Source of the DNA: Halichoerus grypus | Lineage: Eukaryota; Chordata; Mammalia; Carnivora; Phocidae | DNA length: 64,000 bases | NCBI RefSeq assembly: GCF_964656455.1 | Contig: NC_135719.1 | Coordinates: forward strand, 6,179,163 to 6,243,162 | Direction: 5' to 3' | Shown: piece by piece, positions 10,046 to 20,401 of the stretch | Layout of the letters: every line of letters starts with the position of its first letter | Position numbering within the stretch: the stretch's first letter is position 1 | The notes under the pieces: generated by a model | The model's database searches: none | What the model saw: the letters and a program-made list of their open reading frames with translations, nothing else | What the model was told of the DNA's origin: nothing | Translations under genes and position numbers: made by a program

Positions 10046-10634
10046 CAGAACACACAACTCTTAGAACAACATCGGTTCAGAGACTATACAGCTTTTCTCT
10101 AAGTGTCTCACAATGGGATCCAGAAGATAGAAGCCTTCTGAGGTAACAAAGGCAAAAGACAAAGTAAGGTAAGAAATTTGCTCCTTGTTTAAAAATAACC
10201 ATCACCTTTCAATCAAATCTGGGTATATATGTATTTCTCAGAAGACATTTCTAAGTTTGTGTAACTACTGAACCCTATTACACCTAATTTTACAGTGTAG
10301 GGCTTTTAAAAAATATTATATAAAGTTAATATATAGTAGAACACTTACAAAATAACTAGAAACCAGGCATTACTTCACCACCCTAAACTAATACTTGCAT
10401 TCCATTCGGCCCACTGCCTTTTGTTCCCATATAAGAATATAATTTAACTTCGTTGGAATTAAGGTACATGCAGTTTTATGAACTGTTTCTTCACTAAGGA
10501 GCACTGTCATGATGCTACATGTGTAACTGAAACTACGTCATGTAGAACAATCGTTGGCATTTGATAATCACATTAATTTCACCTCACCAGTGTGTTTTTA
10601 GACAAGAAAAATTTAGCATGCACCAGGTACCTAC
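10046..10634. other. TICRR intron 3, remainder
   Basis: AT-rich sequence with no recognised repeat, RNA or exon. It runs up to the exon 3 donor. Confidence 0.6.
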
Positions 10635-10873
10635 CAGGTGTAACTCCTCAGCAGTCAGCCTGCTTACCAGCTGCTGAAATAACATCCTCTGAGTTGATTT
10701 GTTCTCCTCTGGACTTTGTAACATCCAGCTCTCAGTGCCCAACGTGCTACTCGCTGGGAGAGACCACTGGCTTGCCGTGCCTTTTAGAAAAATTCTGACT
10801 GGTTTTTGAAAATGTCTCTGATGCATGGCCAAGGGCTCTAGGGTGACTGTCCATGTTTCTTGAGTCTCTTTGC
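10635..10873 (-). CDS. TICRR: TICRR coding exon 3 (residues 314-393)
   Basis: The acceptor CCAACAG is followed by GC, completing a Gly codon, then [22 protein letters not shown] and on to [12 protein letters not shown] before donor GTAGGT. The length is 239 nt and the exon ends on a codon boundary. A continuous reading frame of 82 codons in this frame supports it, and the intron-encoded tail is clearly outside the family. Confidence 0.95.
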
Positions 10874-11805
10874 CTGTTGGAAATAAGGAATATTAAGATT
10901 CTAATGTAATCATTACTAAAAACAGATTTAATAGTAAGAAGAAAAAAATGAGACTGTCCGTGTGGTACGAGTATCGTCACTTCGCGCTTCATCCCTCATC
11001 CCACGGCCCACAGAGCAGCAGAGCAGGCACATTTTGTTCTACAGGAACAGCTACATATGAATGGAATCACAAGGGTCCAACTAAGTGTCAGAACTTCCCA
11101 ATAATTATGCCTTAGAAATAAGTGTTCAAGCAATACTCATGAGTTATAAAAAAGACAACACTGCTTAAATCTGTAAAATACAGTGTATCACATCTTAGAA
11201 GAATGTTGAATTCTAAAGATTATGTATGACAAAACTGCTTAAACAAAACTACTCTTGAAATTTCCTTAAACTGCACGCAATGTATGTAACATAGTTTTAC
11301 GTATACATCTCTACAGAGTAGGACTTTGTGTGGATATGGGATTCAGAAGTGAGATTCACTCTACAGATCATAGAGTAAACTTATGAAGGGTCTAACATGC
11401 GGGCTCTTCCTGGTAACAGGCACCAATTTCAGAGGCTGTTCACTAATTTGTTATTTCTTCTCTTAATCAATCATTGCTTCTCTATGGTCTTCCATTTATC
11501 AGTCTCTTCTATGAGGCAGGAAATCTTACCACCCCTTTGCTTGGGCACCTGAACACTATTATCCTTCAACAGCTGGGAAATTCTTTAAAAATCACTCACT
11601 AGTTCTTTTTAAAGGTGGGCTGGCAGATACACTGAGCCCATGTTCAATGCTTTCCTGTGGTACCTGATTCTGCACAGACACCTTTTAATTACAAGCATTA
11701 ATGGAGTGCCTAGGCTGTTGGAAACTCTAAAGAAAAGCATGGGCTTGCCTTGAAGAAATCAATGTACCTGAGACCATAAAACCCCCCCAAAGAGTATTTG
11801 CTTAC
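10874..11805. other. TICRR intron 2
   Basis: 932 bp without a recognised repeat or RNA gene, the most repeat-free intron in the window. Starts GTAAGC after exon 2 and ends CCAACAG (gene strand). Confidence 0.7.
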
Positions 11806-12082
11806 CTTCAACAGGGAGAAATAATGTTCCTTCCATCCGTGGAAATGAGGCTTCATAGGCAGATTTATAGAGCAAACAGTTCAAAGTAGCATCAAGTGGC
11901 AGAGTTGAAATCCATGAAGAGAGGGGAGATTCACTTGCCAGCTTTTTTTCACTACCAAGCAGTCTTTTCCCAGCTTTAGTACAATCCTGGCTGAAAGTCT
12001 CGGATGGTAAGATAGTGCCTCCGACAAGGTGGAGCAGTTCGCACACTGTCCAGTACCCACGGTGGTCCGGGGATTCCCACAA
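11806..12082 (-). CDS. TICRR: TICRR coding exon 2 (residues 222-313)
   Basis: The acceptor TTTATTTCAG precedes TTG TGG GAA, giving [18 protein letters not shown]; the exon ends LFLPVEG with one base (G) of a split codon before donor GTAAGC. The 277 nt leave phase 1, which the next exon closes. It belongs to the N-terminal region that, with exon 3, is reported to contribute to MTBP binding (family knowledge). Intron 1 (12083-16650) separates it from exon 1 and is rich in SINEs. Confidence 0.95.
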
Positions 12083-12214
12083 CTGAAATAAAAATTACAA
12101 AGAAACTCAGGTGGTTATAAATGAGGCATCCATAAATAAAGCTTGGGGAGAGCAGGAGAAAGTAGACGTCTACATTAAAGGATCGAATTACTCAATTATT
12201 GTATTTATTAAGCC

Positions 12215-12660
12215 ACACACAAACGGTCGGTACCCTATTACCGTGCAGCCTGCTCTCACTACAGCCCTTGTCATCTCTTGCCTAGACTTACTGTACAGCC
12301 TCTCCAGCGTGTGTCCTGCCTCTCATCTGTCCTCTCTGTTGCTCCAAGTATTCTTGCAAATCATGAATGTGATCGTGCTACTTCTCTAAAAACTTTCAAG
12401 GGCTTCCCACTGCCTCCACGATAAAGTAACTCTTGGGGATAGCCCAGCCCTAAACAACCTTTCCAAACACATTATCTTTCCCTCACCCACTGCTACCTTC
12501 CAGGACACTGAACCATTTACTGTTTCCTGAACATGCCATACTTTATCTTCCATGCTTTGGTTCATGCTGTTTCCCATGCTTTCCCCTTCTTCTCCAACTT
12601 GGGTAATCTAGCTCAAATCCTGCTTTCTCTGTAAAAGCCAGTCTTTACTTCCTCACACAC
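12215..12660 (+). mobile_element. L2 fragment
   Basis: TTTCAAGGGCTTCCCACTGC and CTCACCCACTGCTACCTTCC, then AGCTCAAATCCTGCTTTCTC, follow the L2 3' consensus order. Lies in intron 1 about 130 bp from exon 2. Confidence 0.75.
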
Positions 12661-12680
12661 AGACAACTGTTCATTCAACT

Positions 12681-12866
12681 TTTTTTTTTTTTTTTTAAAT
12701 TTGAGAGACAGAATGAGAGAGAGAGCACAAGCAGGGGGAAGGAGCAGAGGGAGAAACAGACTCCCTGCTGAGCAGGGAGCCTGATGCGGGACTCGATCCT
12801 GGGACTCCAGGATCATGACCTGAGCCAAAGGCAGTCACTTAACCAACTGAGCCACCCAGGCGCCCC
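12681..12866 (-). mobile_element. CAN-SINE, reverse
   Basis: Poly-T start, GAGCCACCCAGGCGCCCC end. Same orientation as the TICRR transcript. Confidence 0.95.
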
Positions 12867-12890
12867 ATTTAACCTTCTTTTAACAAACTT

Positions 12891-13116
12891 TTTTTTTATT
12901 TATTTTTTTATAAGAATTGTCCTTTTATTTAAGATTTTACTTATTTTTTTGACTGGGAAAGACATAGAGAGAGAGGGAACACAAGCAGGGGGAGTGGGAG
13001 AGGGAGAACAGGCTTCCCGCGGAGCAGGGAGCCCAAAGCAGGCTTGATCCTAGGACCCTGGGATCATGACCAAAGCCAAAGGCAGCCGCTTAATGACTGA
13101 GCCATCCAGGCACCCC
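12891..13116 (-). mobile_element. CAN-SINE, reverse, with expanded T/A-rich tail
   Basis: TTAACAAACTTTT on both sides (about 12879-12891 and 13117-13129) marks the target duplication. The tail is disrupted by TATAAGAATTGTCC. Confidence 0.93.
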
Positions 13117-13139
13117 TTAACAAACTTTTACTGAGCAAC

Positions 13140-14096
13140 CTTTATATGCCATGAATTAGCAAGACCTAGTCTCAGTCTTCTAGAATCTTAAAGTTGGGGG
13201 TAGAGTAAAACCGCAATAATGTGAAATGTTTAACTCAGCATCACAATATAACATGACAATATTCAAGTAGTATAGGAACATGATGGAAGAGCGTCTACCC
13301 CGAAATACAATTATTATGCTGGTTTGCCTACTCCACAGGAGTTAACAATTATAGATCATAAATTGGTATGGAATGTGAGGTCTTCAAAGTCATCTCCAAA
13401 CTTTTCATATATTCAAGTTCAAAAAGGGGCATAAGAGTACCCAAGGTCACAGCAAGGCAAGAACAGACTAGTCCAAGAACCAAGAACTATCTTGGATAGT
13501 GCTTTTAAAATGAGGGTCATGACCCTTTGGTGGACTCAGATGGATCCTTTGATGGATCAACTGACTGGCTCATGATCAGCATCAAAAAAAACAGAATAGA
13601 AAATATCAGAGCACAACAGAAAATATCAAATGTAGTGAAGATAAACAAAATATTGTAAAACTTTTGTTCCAGTTATGCATGCCAGTTTGGAAATTAATCA
13701 ATTAAAATTTGCTGTTACCATCCATATGTCCACGCCTATGTTCACCGCTATGGGAGAAAACAGTAAGCTAGTTCATATACCATAGATCCTGATTAGGATT
13801 TTTTGCCAAAGGGAAACAAAAAATTTGTTGAAATAGTCAGATATTCTGGCTAGAGGACAGCTAGGGAAAAAAAAATCTGCTTATCAGTTGAAAGGTAAAG
13901 CTTCAATAAGAGTTGAAAAAGACATCAACTTTTGATGAGAATATATGCACATGATTAAAAAACAATAACACAATCACTATATAGAGTATGGTCACATTTT
14001 TCATTTTTATGCATATTACAGATTAAATGAAAGACAAGTCTTAGTGATAAGTTTCAAATCTGGAGATTTATAAATGTCCACAAAACTATAAATTCA
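13140..14096. other. TICRR intron 1 segment, no family assigned
   Basis: AT-rich. GGGTCATGACCCTTTGGTGG at about 13514 looks like part of an old interspersed repeat I cannot name. No exon or RNA gene seen. Confidence 0.5.
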
Positions 14097-14220
14097 GGGG
14101 CACCTGGTTGGCTCGGTCAGTAGAACATGGGACTCTTGATGTCAGGGTTAAGTTCGAGCCCCATGTTGGGTGTAGAGATTACTTAAAAAATAAATAAAAT
14201 CTTAAAAAAAAAAAAAAAAA
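14097..14220 (+). mobile_element. Short old-type CAN-SINE
   Basis: GGGGCACCTGGTTGGCTCGG head, AAGTTCGAGCCCCATGTTGG box, TACTTAAAAAATAAATAAAATC tail. Confidence 0.9.
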
Positions 14221-14320
14221 GACTATAATCTCCAAGACAGCAGGAACTACATGTCTGATTCACTAATGATACATCCAGCACCCAGCAGATATGTAATAAA
14301 TGTGGCTGAATAAATCAGGT
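14221..14320 (+). mobile_element. L2 3'-terminal remnant
   Basis: ATCTCCAAGACAGCAGGAAC and AATAAATGTGGCTGAATAAA match the L2 end. Directly follows the SINE tail. Confidence 0.5.
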
Positions 14321-14529
14321 ATAAAGTCGAAAGCATGCCAGTGGTCTTCTATGCTCCCTTCTATCCTGCAAGAGTTCTGTGCTTGGATCCCTCCTCTCCC
14401 AGTCTGTGAGTCCAGGTTCTGTTTCTTCCAGTTCTGTTTCCCAGACTGTGAGCTCCACAAGATAGGACCTGGATTTTTTCTCCTTCCCTTCTCTCTACCC
14501 CTGTAGTGAGAGCTCTCCAAGGACTAACC

Positions 14530-15334
14530 TAAAGCTCCCTTTTATCTCCTCCGTGTGGCTGGGCAGAGGCTTTTTGAATAGGAAAAGATGAATCTTCACC
14601 AGAAAAAAAAAAGAAACAAAACAGAAAAGCGTGTTTGATGGGCATTTTCTTAGGGTAAACAACATAGCAGATGTGAGAAGGGAAGCCTCAGAGAAGACCC
14701 ATCCCCTCAGATGGTAGAATGTCAGAACTGGAAGAGATCTTTAAGAAGATACTGTCAATCTACTTATTGTAATGCTATTCCAAAAAAAGAAAAGGTAGAA
14801 GAATCTGCAAGGCCCATGTGCCAAGATTTCTTTCTAGCCAGTATTTGATATAATTCCAGAATAAAGTCTTTGGTGTGATTTGGTATCAATTACCCCAAAT
14901 CAAGCAGTTACGTGTTGTGTACTATGTCCAATACTTATTTGCTGCCTTAACAAATTTTAAGTTCTAGGATTCCATTTTCTCCATCAAATGTTCACAATCC
15001 CCTTAAACACCTTTGTTCTTTCCCTTTCTTTGACAAGCCACTGCTGCCTTATTTTACATTTACCATTTCTGGGCTTTGAATGCGAAAGCATGGTGGAAAT
15101 TTTAACACTATATATCATTTTTTAAGTACCTGCTCATTTTCCATATGTAATCTTGCAATTTAACCCACTCCTAGTTTAGCCACATGTGTTTCCAAGAAGT
15201 GGAATCACATCTTTTACCTGGTTAAGCCATTGCTCATCAATTAGAAGAAAATCCGCACTTTTACTGCCTAGGTCCTACAGACATGTGCTTTCTGAAACAA
15301 ACTAAGCTCCTTTCCAGTTCAAGTATTTATACCT
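14530..15334. other. TICRR intron 1 segment, mostly unassigned
   Basis: 14708-14780 (GTCAGAACTGGAAGAGATC) resembles a MIR-type remnant; the rest shows no recognised element. Confidence 0.45.
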
Positions 15335-15580
15335 GCTCTTTTCTGGAATGTTCCTTCCCAACCTTCCTGTTCCTCCTCCTTCACCTCCTCTGCTCATAAA
15401 GCTCGCCCACCCCACCCTTCTACCTCCTCTTGCTCACCTGTTTATTCGTATCTGTTTAATGTAGCTTCCTCATTAGAAGGTAAACCACCTCAGCTGACCA
15501 CCACGCCCTCCGCAACTTTAACAGAGTAGGCAGTTGGTGCAATGGCTTCTCAATGACTATTTGTTAATTAAATGAAGGTG
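15335..15580 (+). mobile_element. L2 3' end
   Basis: TGGAATGTTCCTTCCCAACC, then CTGTTTAATGTAGCTTCCTC and TGACTATTTGTTAATTAAATGAA at the end follow the L2 order. Confidence 0.6.
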
Positions 15581-15619
15581 AGAGGAGGAAAATGGTGAGG
15601 GTAAAAATACAGACTTATT

Positions 15620-15784
15620 GGGCGCCTGGGCGGCTCAGTCTCTGCCTTTGGCTCAGGTCATGATCTCAGGGTCCTGGGATCGAGCCCCGCATTGGGCTCC
15701 CTGCTCAGCGGGGAGTCTGCTTCTCCCTCCGCTCCTTCCCCCACCCGTTCTCTCTCTCTCTCAAATAAATAAAATCTTAAAAAA
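15620..15784 (+). mobile_element. CAN-SINE with internal deletion
   Basis: The GTTAAGCGT segment after CTCAGT is missing. Flanks AATACAGACTTAT and AATACACACTTAT are the target duplication. Confidence 0.93.
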
Positions 15785-15884
15785 AAAATACACACTTATC
15801 TCGGAGTACTTAACAGGAGCAGGGGCCCCAATGCCTCAACAAAAATCCAAATGAGCCACTTACAACTGTAAGCTTTAGTCAACG

Positions 15885-15990
15885 ACTATTTACTGAACTC
15901 GTACAATGCTCAATACCCATCTGCAGGGGATACAAAGGTGCTGTGTGCCTGCCTCTGAGGTATTTTTAGACTAGATGGAAGGTAAGAGGC
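15885..15990 (-). mobile_element. Possible MIR/L2 remnant, reverse
   Basis: ACTATTTACTGAACTCGTAC then GGGGATACAAAGGTG is the ACTGAGCACCTAC...GGGGATACA pattern in diverged form. Confidence 0.45.
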
Positions 15991-16174
15991 TTGCATATAG
16001 GAAAATATAGTGGGGAAAGGGTAAGCGCCACAAAAGTACGTGGAAATTCACAAGTTGAGACTAAGTAGTTGCCACGGGGCAACGCGTTAGAAGTTTGGAC
16101 TGGCACAGAAGAGTGAGCACTGGCATTCGGGGTGACGGATGAGACAGAACACGCAGTCAAGATTTGTTGACCGA

Positions 16175-16367
16175 GGGGCGCCTGGGTGGCTCAGTCGTTG
16201 AGCGTCTGCCTTCGGCTCAGGTCATGATCCCGGGGTCCTGGGATCGAGACCCACATCAGGCTCCCTGCTCGGCGGGAAGCCTGCCTCTCCCTCTCCCGCT
16301 CCCCCTGCTTGTGTTCCTTCTCTCGCTGTCTCTCTGTCAAATAAATAAATAAAATCTTTAAAAAAAA
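16175..16367 (+). mobile_element. CAN-SINE in TICRR intron 1, 284 bp from exon 1, antisense to gene
   Basis: AAGATTTGTTGACCGA (16159-16174) and AAGATTTGCTGACCGA (16368-16383) differ at one base. On the gene strand the element presents a T-rich tract followed by a pyrimidine/AG pattern. Confidence 0.97.
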
Positions 16368-16559
16368 AAGATTTGCTGACCGACTAGACGATGCTTCAGC
16401 ATGCTGGAGTATTCGTCGTGTGTAGGAAAAACAGAACCTGGGAAGGCAGGTAAGGGCCCTAAATGCTTACCTTAGTGTGTAAGGACCTACCCATCGTCCC
16501 GGTTTATGACCACAGGACTTCCCTTCTGAAGGGACACATGCTGGTCGTGCTAGTCTCGT

Positions 16560-17620
16560 TCTGAGTCTCCCGGCGGCTCTGCAGACGCTTCCAGGTTCCG
16601 GTCGACCAGCAGGACACCGTGCGCCACGTCTGAGTTTGCCACGCACTTACCTTCGGCCACTCGGTGGTATCCAGCCAGTACAAGGTGATTTTTCGGGCGG
16701 TCATAACGTCCTGCACTCTCTTGGGCAGCAGCTTCTCCATCACCTGCTTGGGGGGAGGCGGCAGGCGCTGAGCCTGGGCCTCGCTGCCGGACACGAACTG
16801 CAGCAGCTCCCTCTGCGAATGCGGACAGGGGGCCAGCAGGAAGACGGCGTTCACGAAGCCCCCGAGCGCACTCTCGGCCTCCTTGGCCTCGCCCTCCACG
16901 TCCAGCAGCCTCCTCCCGCTGCTGCGCAGGACCGGCTTCGTGGGCGACGTGATCTCGGGCCGGTCCCACTGGTAGTCCAGCAGCGTCTCCATCAGGGCGC
17001 TGTGCGTGTGGCTGGCCCTGGGCGCCGGGCCCGGCAGGTGGGCGCCGTGCGCGACGTCCCCGAGCCTGGCGTCCAGCTCCTCCTCGAAGTCCTCCCAGGA
17101 GCGGGCCCCCAGTTCGCGGAAGTCAGACGCGCGGGACGGCCGGCTCCGCGCCCCCTCAGAGTCAAAGAACTTGAAGGCCCAGCGGACCCTGGCCAGGCCG
17201 AAACGGCAACTCAGGTAGGTGAGGAGGCGCAGGGCGGCCCGCCGGACCGGACTCCGGCCAGTGGCACCGCCCGCGGTGTCCAGCAGCAGCATAACGTTGT
17301 GACAGCAGGCCATGTCGGCCGCGCCGCCGCCCCGGGGCTCCGGCCGGGGCCCGCGCGGCTCTCTTCTCGGCCCGAGCTTCAGAGAACCAGCGCCATTCAC
17401 CGCTTCCCTCAGGAGCCCTGGTGGAAAAGCTCCCGCGCTCTCCAAGTGCTCCTGCCATTGGCGGAGTCAGCCCCCAAAGTCAGCTCCTATTGGTCAGTTG
17501 CCTTACGTAACTTACGTGAGGAACTTCCATCCTTGGCGCTGATTGGAAGGGCGACGGAAAAGCTTTCTGCCTGATTGGTGGAGGGCGTGGTTGTGAGCGG
17601 GGCACCGTGTTCCGGGAGAA
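16560..17620. other. CpG island over TICRR exon 1 and promoter
   Basis: The interval is visibly CpG-dense (runs such as GCGCCGCCGCCCCGG near 17320) while flanking sequence is AT-rich and CpG-poor apart from SINEs. It covers the whole of exon 1 and the proximal promoter. Confidence 0.8.
16651..17313 (-). CDS. TICRR: TICRR (treslin) coding exon 1, start codon to residue 221
   Basis: Treslin, the metazoan counterpart of yeast Sld3, acts in the nucleus. With MTBP and TopBP1 it links CDK activity to CDC45 loading during replication origin firing and is a checkpoint target (family knowledge). The exon reads [16 protein letters not shown] from the ATG at 17311-17313 and ends DTTEWPK, followed by the donor GTAAGT. 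The frame has a TGA upstream (near 17470) and no earlier in-frame ATG, and the ATG context is strong (GCCGAC before it, G after), which fixes the start. The [10 protein letters not shown] strand-loop and the later [14 protein letters not shown] strand fit the von Willebrand-A-like N-terminal fold of the family; [11 protein letters not shown] carries Ser/Thr-Pro sites. Relative to the human protein as I remember it, the loop near residues 85-91 (GDVAHGAHL) is about three residues longer. Base composition is very GC-rich, unlike the following exons. Confidence 0.96.
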
Positions 17621-17640
17621 ACTTAACATTCATTGGCTTG
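17440..17640 (-). promoter_or_regulatory. TICRR: Probable TICRR core promoter: CCAAT-box cluster and E2F-like site
   Basis: Five ATTGG motifs (CCAAT on the gene strand) lie at 17457-17461, 17489-17493, 17542-17546, 17574-17578 and 17632-17636. TTGGCGC at 17533-17539 resembles an E2F site, and TTACGTAA plus TTACGTGA at about 17503-17519 resemble CRE/bZIP sites. There is no clear TATA box. Closely spaced CCAAT boxes with E2F sites are typical of NF-Y/E2F-driven cell-cycle promoters, which suits a replication factor (inference). An out-of-frame ATG at 17456-17458 overlaps the first box and would matter only if transcription started upstream of it. Confidence 0.7.
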
Positions 17641-18585
17641 GGCCTTCGTTTTAAAATTTAAAGAGGTGGCGCTTCGGGGGCGTGTCCTTAAGTTTCCCTT
17701 TTGGGCTGGAGGGCTGCGTTTGGGCGATTGTGCGCAGGCGTAGGTGCGGGCTGCTGGGAGGTGTTTACTAAGACTTTGCAAACTTGATACTGGGAGGGAT
17801 TTGGAGATGGTGTGACTCAAACTGGGATGAAGCCACCCTCGAATCGGATGATGAAGACTTTAGTTTTCTGTAATTTAAGAAAAAATTATTAACAATTTAG
17901 AGTTCACTTCCTTTGCCCCAATAATTTCAAGGAGTTTCTCTGAAGAAGGTAATTAGATTCAAATAAAAGACGTACATCATAGAGTTACCTGACTTGAGAA
18001 AAATTGGGAAACAGCTCAAGTGCGAATGACTAAAGTATAGTACACCCTAAGGGGAAGGAACATCATGTCGCTTATTATACGTAACAATGGTTGAAAAAAG
18101 GACTGCGAAAGAGAGAGAACCCCCGATTTTCTATGTGTATATTTTTAAACTGTTAAAACTGTACTGAAAGTTGTCTGTGATGGTGATGACATGATGATTT
18201 TTTTTAAAAAAGGATATATATTACACTTTTCTAAATTTTCTATAATTCTGTATTTCCTTGTTTCATAGTCGGGGGGAAATATACTTAATGAATAAAAAGT
18301 ATTTCCTGTTGCAAATAGAAGAGGCCAGGTTTCCAAAAGGGCAAGAAGGTAAAGGGAATATTCACGGTAGAGGCTGACGACAAAGGGGGAGTTTGTTTAT
18401 GGTATACTGTAGGAAGGTCAAGGAAAGGGGGAATCATAGGTCAAGGTCTCCTTAGGGGTTGGATATACAGAGCTGTCAGGGGTTAAAATCCAGATGATGA
18501 GGATGACATTGGGAGGCTTAGTAAAAGCTGCGGGTTCAGTTCAGGACTCCGTCTGTCTGCAGGGTCTGCAGTGAAACCTCTGTTT
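17640..18585. other. Upstream flank of TICRR, no gene
   Basis: 17930-18190 weakly resembles an L1ME 3' region in sense (GAAACAGCTCAAGTGCGAAT, TAAAGTATAGTACACCC). The rest is unassigned. Confidence 0.45.
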
Positions 18586-18991
18586 CATTCATGATGTTGG
18601 TAATTTGTATTCTCTCTTTCTTAATATCAGTCTTACTAGAGGTTTATCAGTTTTATTGATCTTTTCAAAGAATGAGCTCATTTCATTGATTTTTTTTTTC
18701 TGTTTTCAATTTCATTGATTTCTGCTCTTTATTTTCCTCTTCCTTCGTTTTGCTTTAGGTTCATTTTGCTCTTCTTTTTCTAGATTCCTTAAGTGAGAAC
18801 GTAGATTATTTAGGTGAGAGTTTTCCTCTTTCCTAAGGTATGCATTTAGTGCCATGAATTTTCTTCTCAGCACAGCTGTGTCCCATAAATTTGGACACCT
18901 TGTATTTTTTTTCCACTTACATCCATGTATTTTTTAATTTCTCTTGACAATTTCTCTTTGACCCATGGATTAATTAGAAGTGTGTTGTTTA

Positions 18992-19192
18992 GGGCGCCTG
19001 GGTGGCTCAGTTGGTTAAGCAACTGCCTTCGGCTCAGGTCATGATCCTGGAGTCCCTGGATTGAGTCCCGCATCGGGCTCCCTGCTCAGCGAGGAGCCTG
19101 CTTCTCCCTCTGACCCTCCCCCCTCTCATGTACTCTCTCTCATTCTCGCTCTCTCAAATAAATAAATAAATCTAAAAAAAAAAAAAAAAAAA
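18992..19192 (+). mobile_element. CAN-SINE with perfect 16-bp target duplication
   Basis: AGAAGTGTGTTGTTTA at 18976-18991 and 19193-19208. Inserted in the L1 and therefore younger than it. Confidence 0.97.
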
Positions 19193-19820
19193 AGAAGTGT
19201 GTTGTTTAGTGGCCAATTGTTTGCAGATTCCCTGTTATCTTTCTATTTTTGATTTCTAGTTTGATTTCATTGATTGGTGGACACATTCTGTATGATTTCA
19301 ATTCTTTTAAATTTATTGAGGTTATTTTATGGCCCAGGATATGGTCTATCTTCATATATGCTCCTTGAGTATTTGAAAACAATGTATATTCTGCCATTGT
19401 TGAGTGGAGTGTTCTATAAATACCAATTAGATACTGTTGGTTAGTGATGTTTTTGAGTTCTTCTGTATCTGTGCTTTCTGTCTAGTTCTATCAGTTGTTG
19501 AGAGAGAGATGTTGAAGTCTTCAACTCTAATTGTGTATAAGTCTATTTCTTTCAGTTCTATCATTATTTTGCTTTATATATTTTGCATCTCTGTTGTTTG
19601 ATGCATACACATTTAGAATTGCTATGTCTTCTTAGTAGATTGGCCCTTCTATCATTATGTAATATCCCTCTCTGTAACTGGTGATTTTCTTTGCTCTGAA
19701 ACACTTTGTCTGCTATTAATATAGCTCTCTTGCTTTCTTTGATTAGTGTTTGCACAGTATATCTGGTTTCATTCTTTTTCTGTCAACCTACCTATATCAT
19801 TGTTTGAAGTGAGTTTCTTT

Positions 19821-20014
19821 TTTTTAAAGATTTTATTTATTTATTTGACAGAGAGAGACACAGCGAGAGAGGGAACACAAGCAGGGGGAGTGGGAGAGGG
19901 AGAAGCAGGCTTCCCCCTGAGCAGGGAGCCCGATGCGGGGCTCGATCCCAGGACCCTGGGATCATGACCTGAGCGGAAGGCAGACGCTTAACGACTGAGC
20001 CACCTAGGCACCCC
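19821..20014 (-). mobile_element. CAN-SINE, reverse, perfect 16-bp target duplication
   Basis: TGAAGTGAGTTTCTTT at 19805-19820 and 20015-20030. Confidence 0.97.
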
Positions 20015-20153
20015 TGAAGTGAGTTTCTTTACGTGACATAAAATTGAGTCATTTTAAAAAATCTGTTCTGCCAGTCTCTATCTCTTAATTGATGTATTTA
20101 GACTATGTGTAATATATTATTATTAGGGCTTACGTCTGCCATTTTATTTTTTT

Positions 20154-20184
20154 GTTTTTGGTTTTGGTTTTGGTTTTGGTTTTC
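20154..20184. repeat. (GGTTTT)n short tandem repeat
   Basis: About five units inside the antisense L1. Confidence 0.85.
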
Positions 20185-20212
20185 TGTTTTCCCCCTGCTT
20201 CCCTCAGGGAAC

Positions 20213-20401
20213 TTTTTTTTTTTTTAAAGATTTTATTTATTTATTTGAGAGAGAATGAGAGCAAGAGAGATCACAGAGGGAGAGGGAGAAACAGACTTGC
20301 CTCTGAGCAAGGAACCTGACACGGGGCTCAATTCCAGGACCCTGAGATCATGACCTGAGCAGAAGGCAGAAGCTTAACTGAGTGAGTCACGCACGTGCCC
20401 C
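20213..20401 (-). mobile_element. CAN-SINE, reverse, diverged
   Basis: AAAGATTTTATTTATTTATTT start and diverged end GTCACGCACGTGCCCC; more mutated than its neighbours. Confidence 0.9.

Noticed and set aside
16550..16969. 139-codon minus-strand ORF overlapping TICRR exon 1
   Set aside because: Alternate frame of the same exon, without an independent start or conservation argument.
16636..17574. 312-codon plus-strand ORF opposite TICRR exon 1
   Set aside because: GC-rich antisense shadow of a real exon; no family resemblance.
20154..20184. Telomere-like (GGTTTT)n repeat as an interstitial telomere
   Set aside because: Vertebrate telomere repeat is TTAGGG; this is simple slippage within L1.
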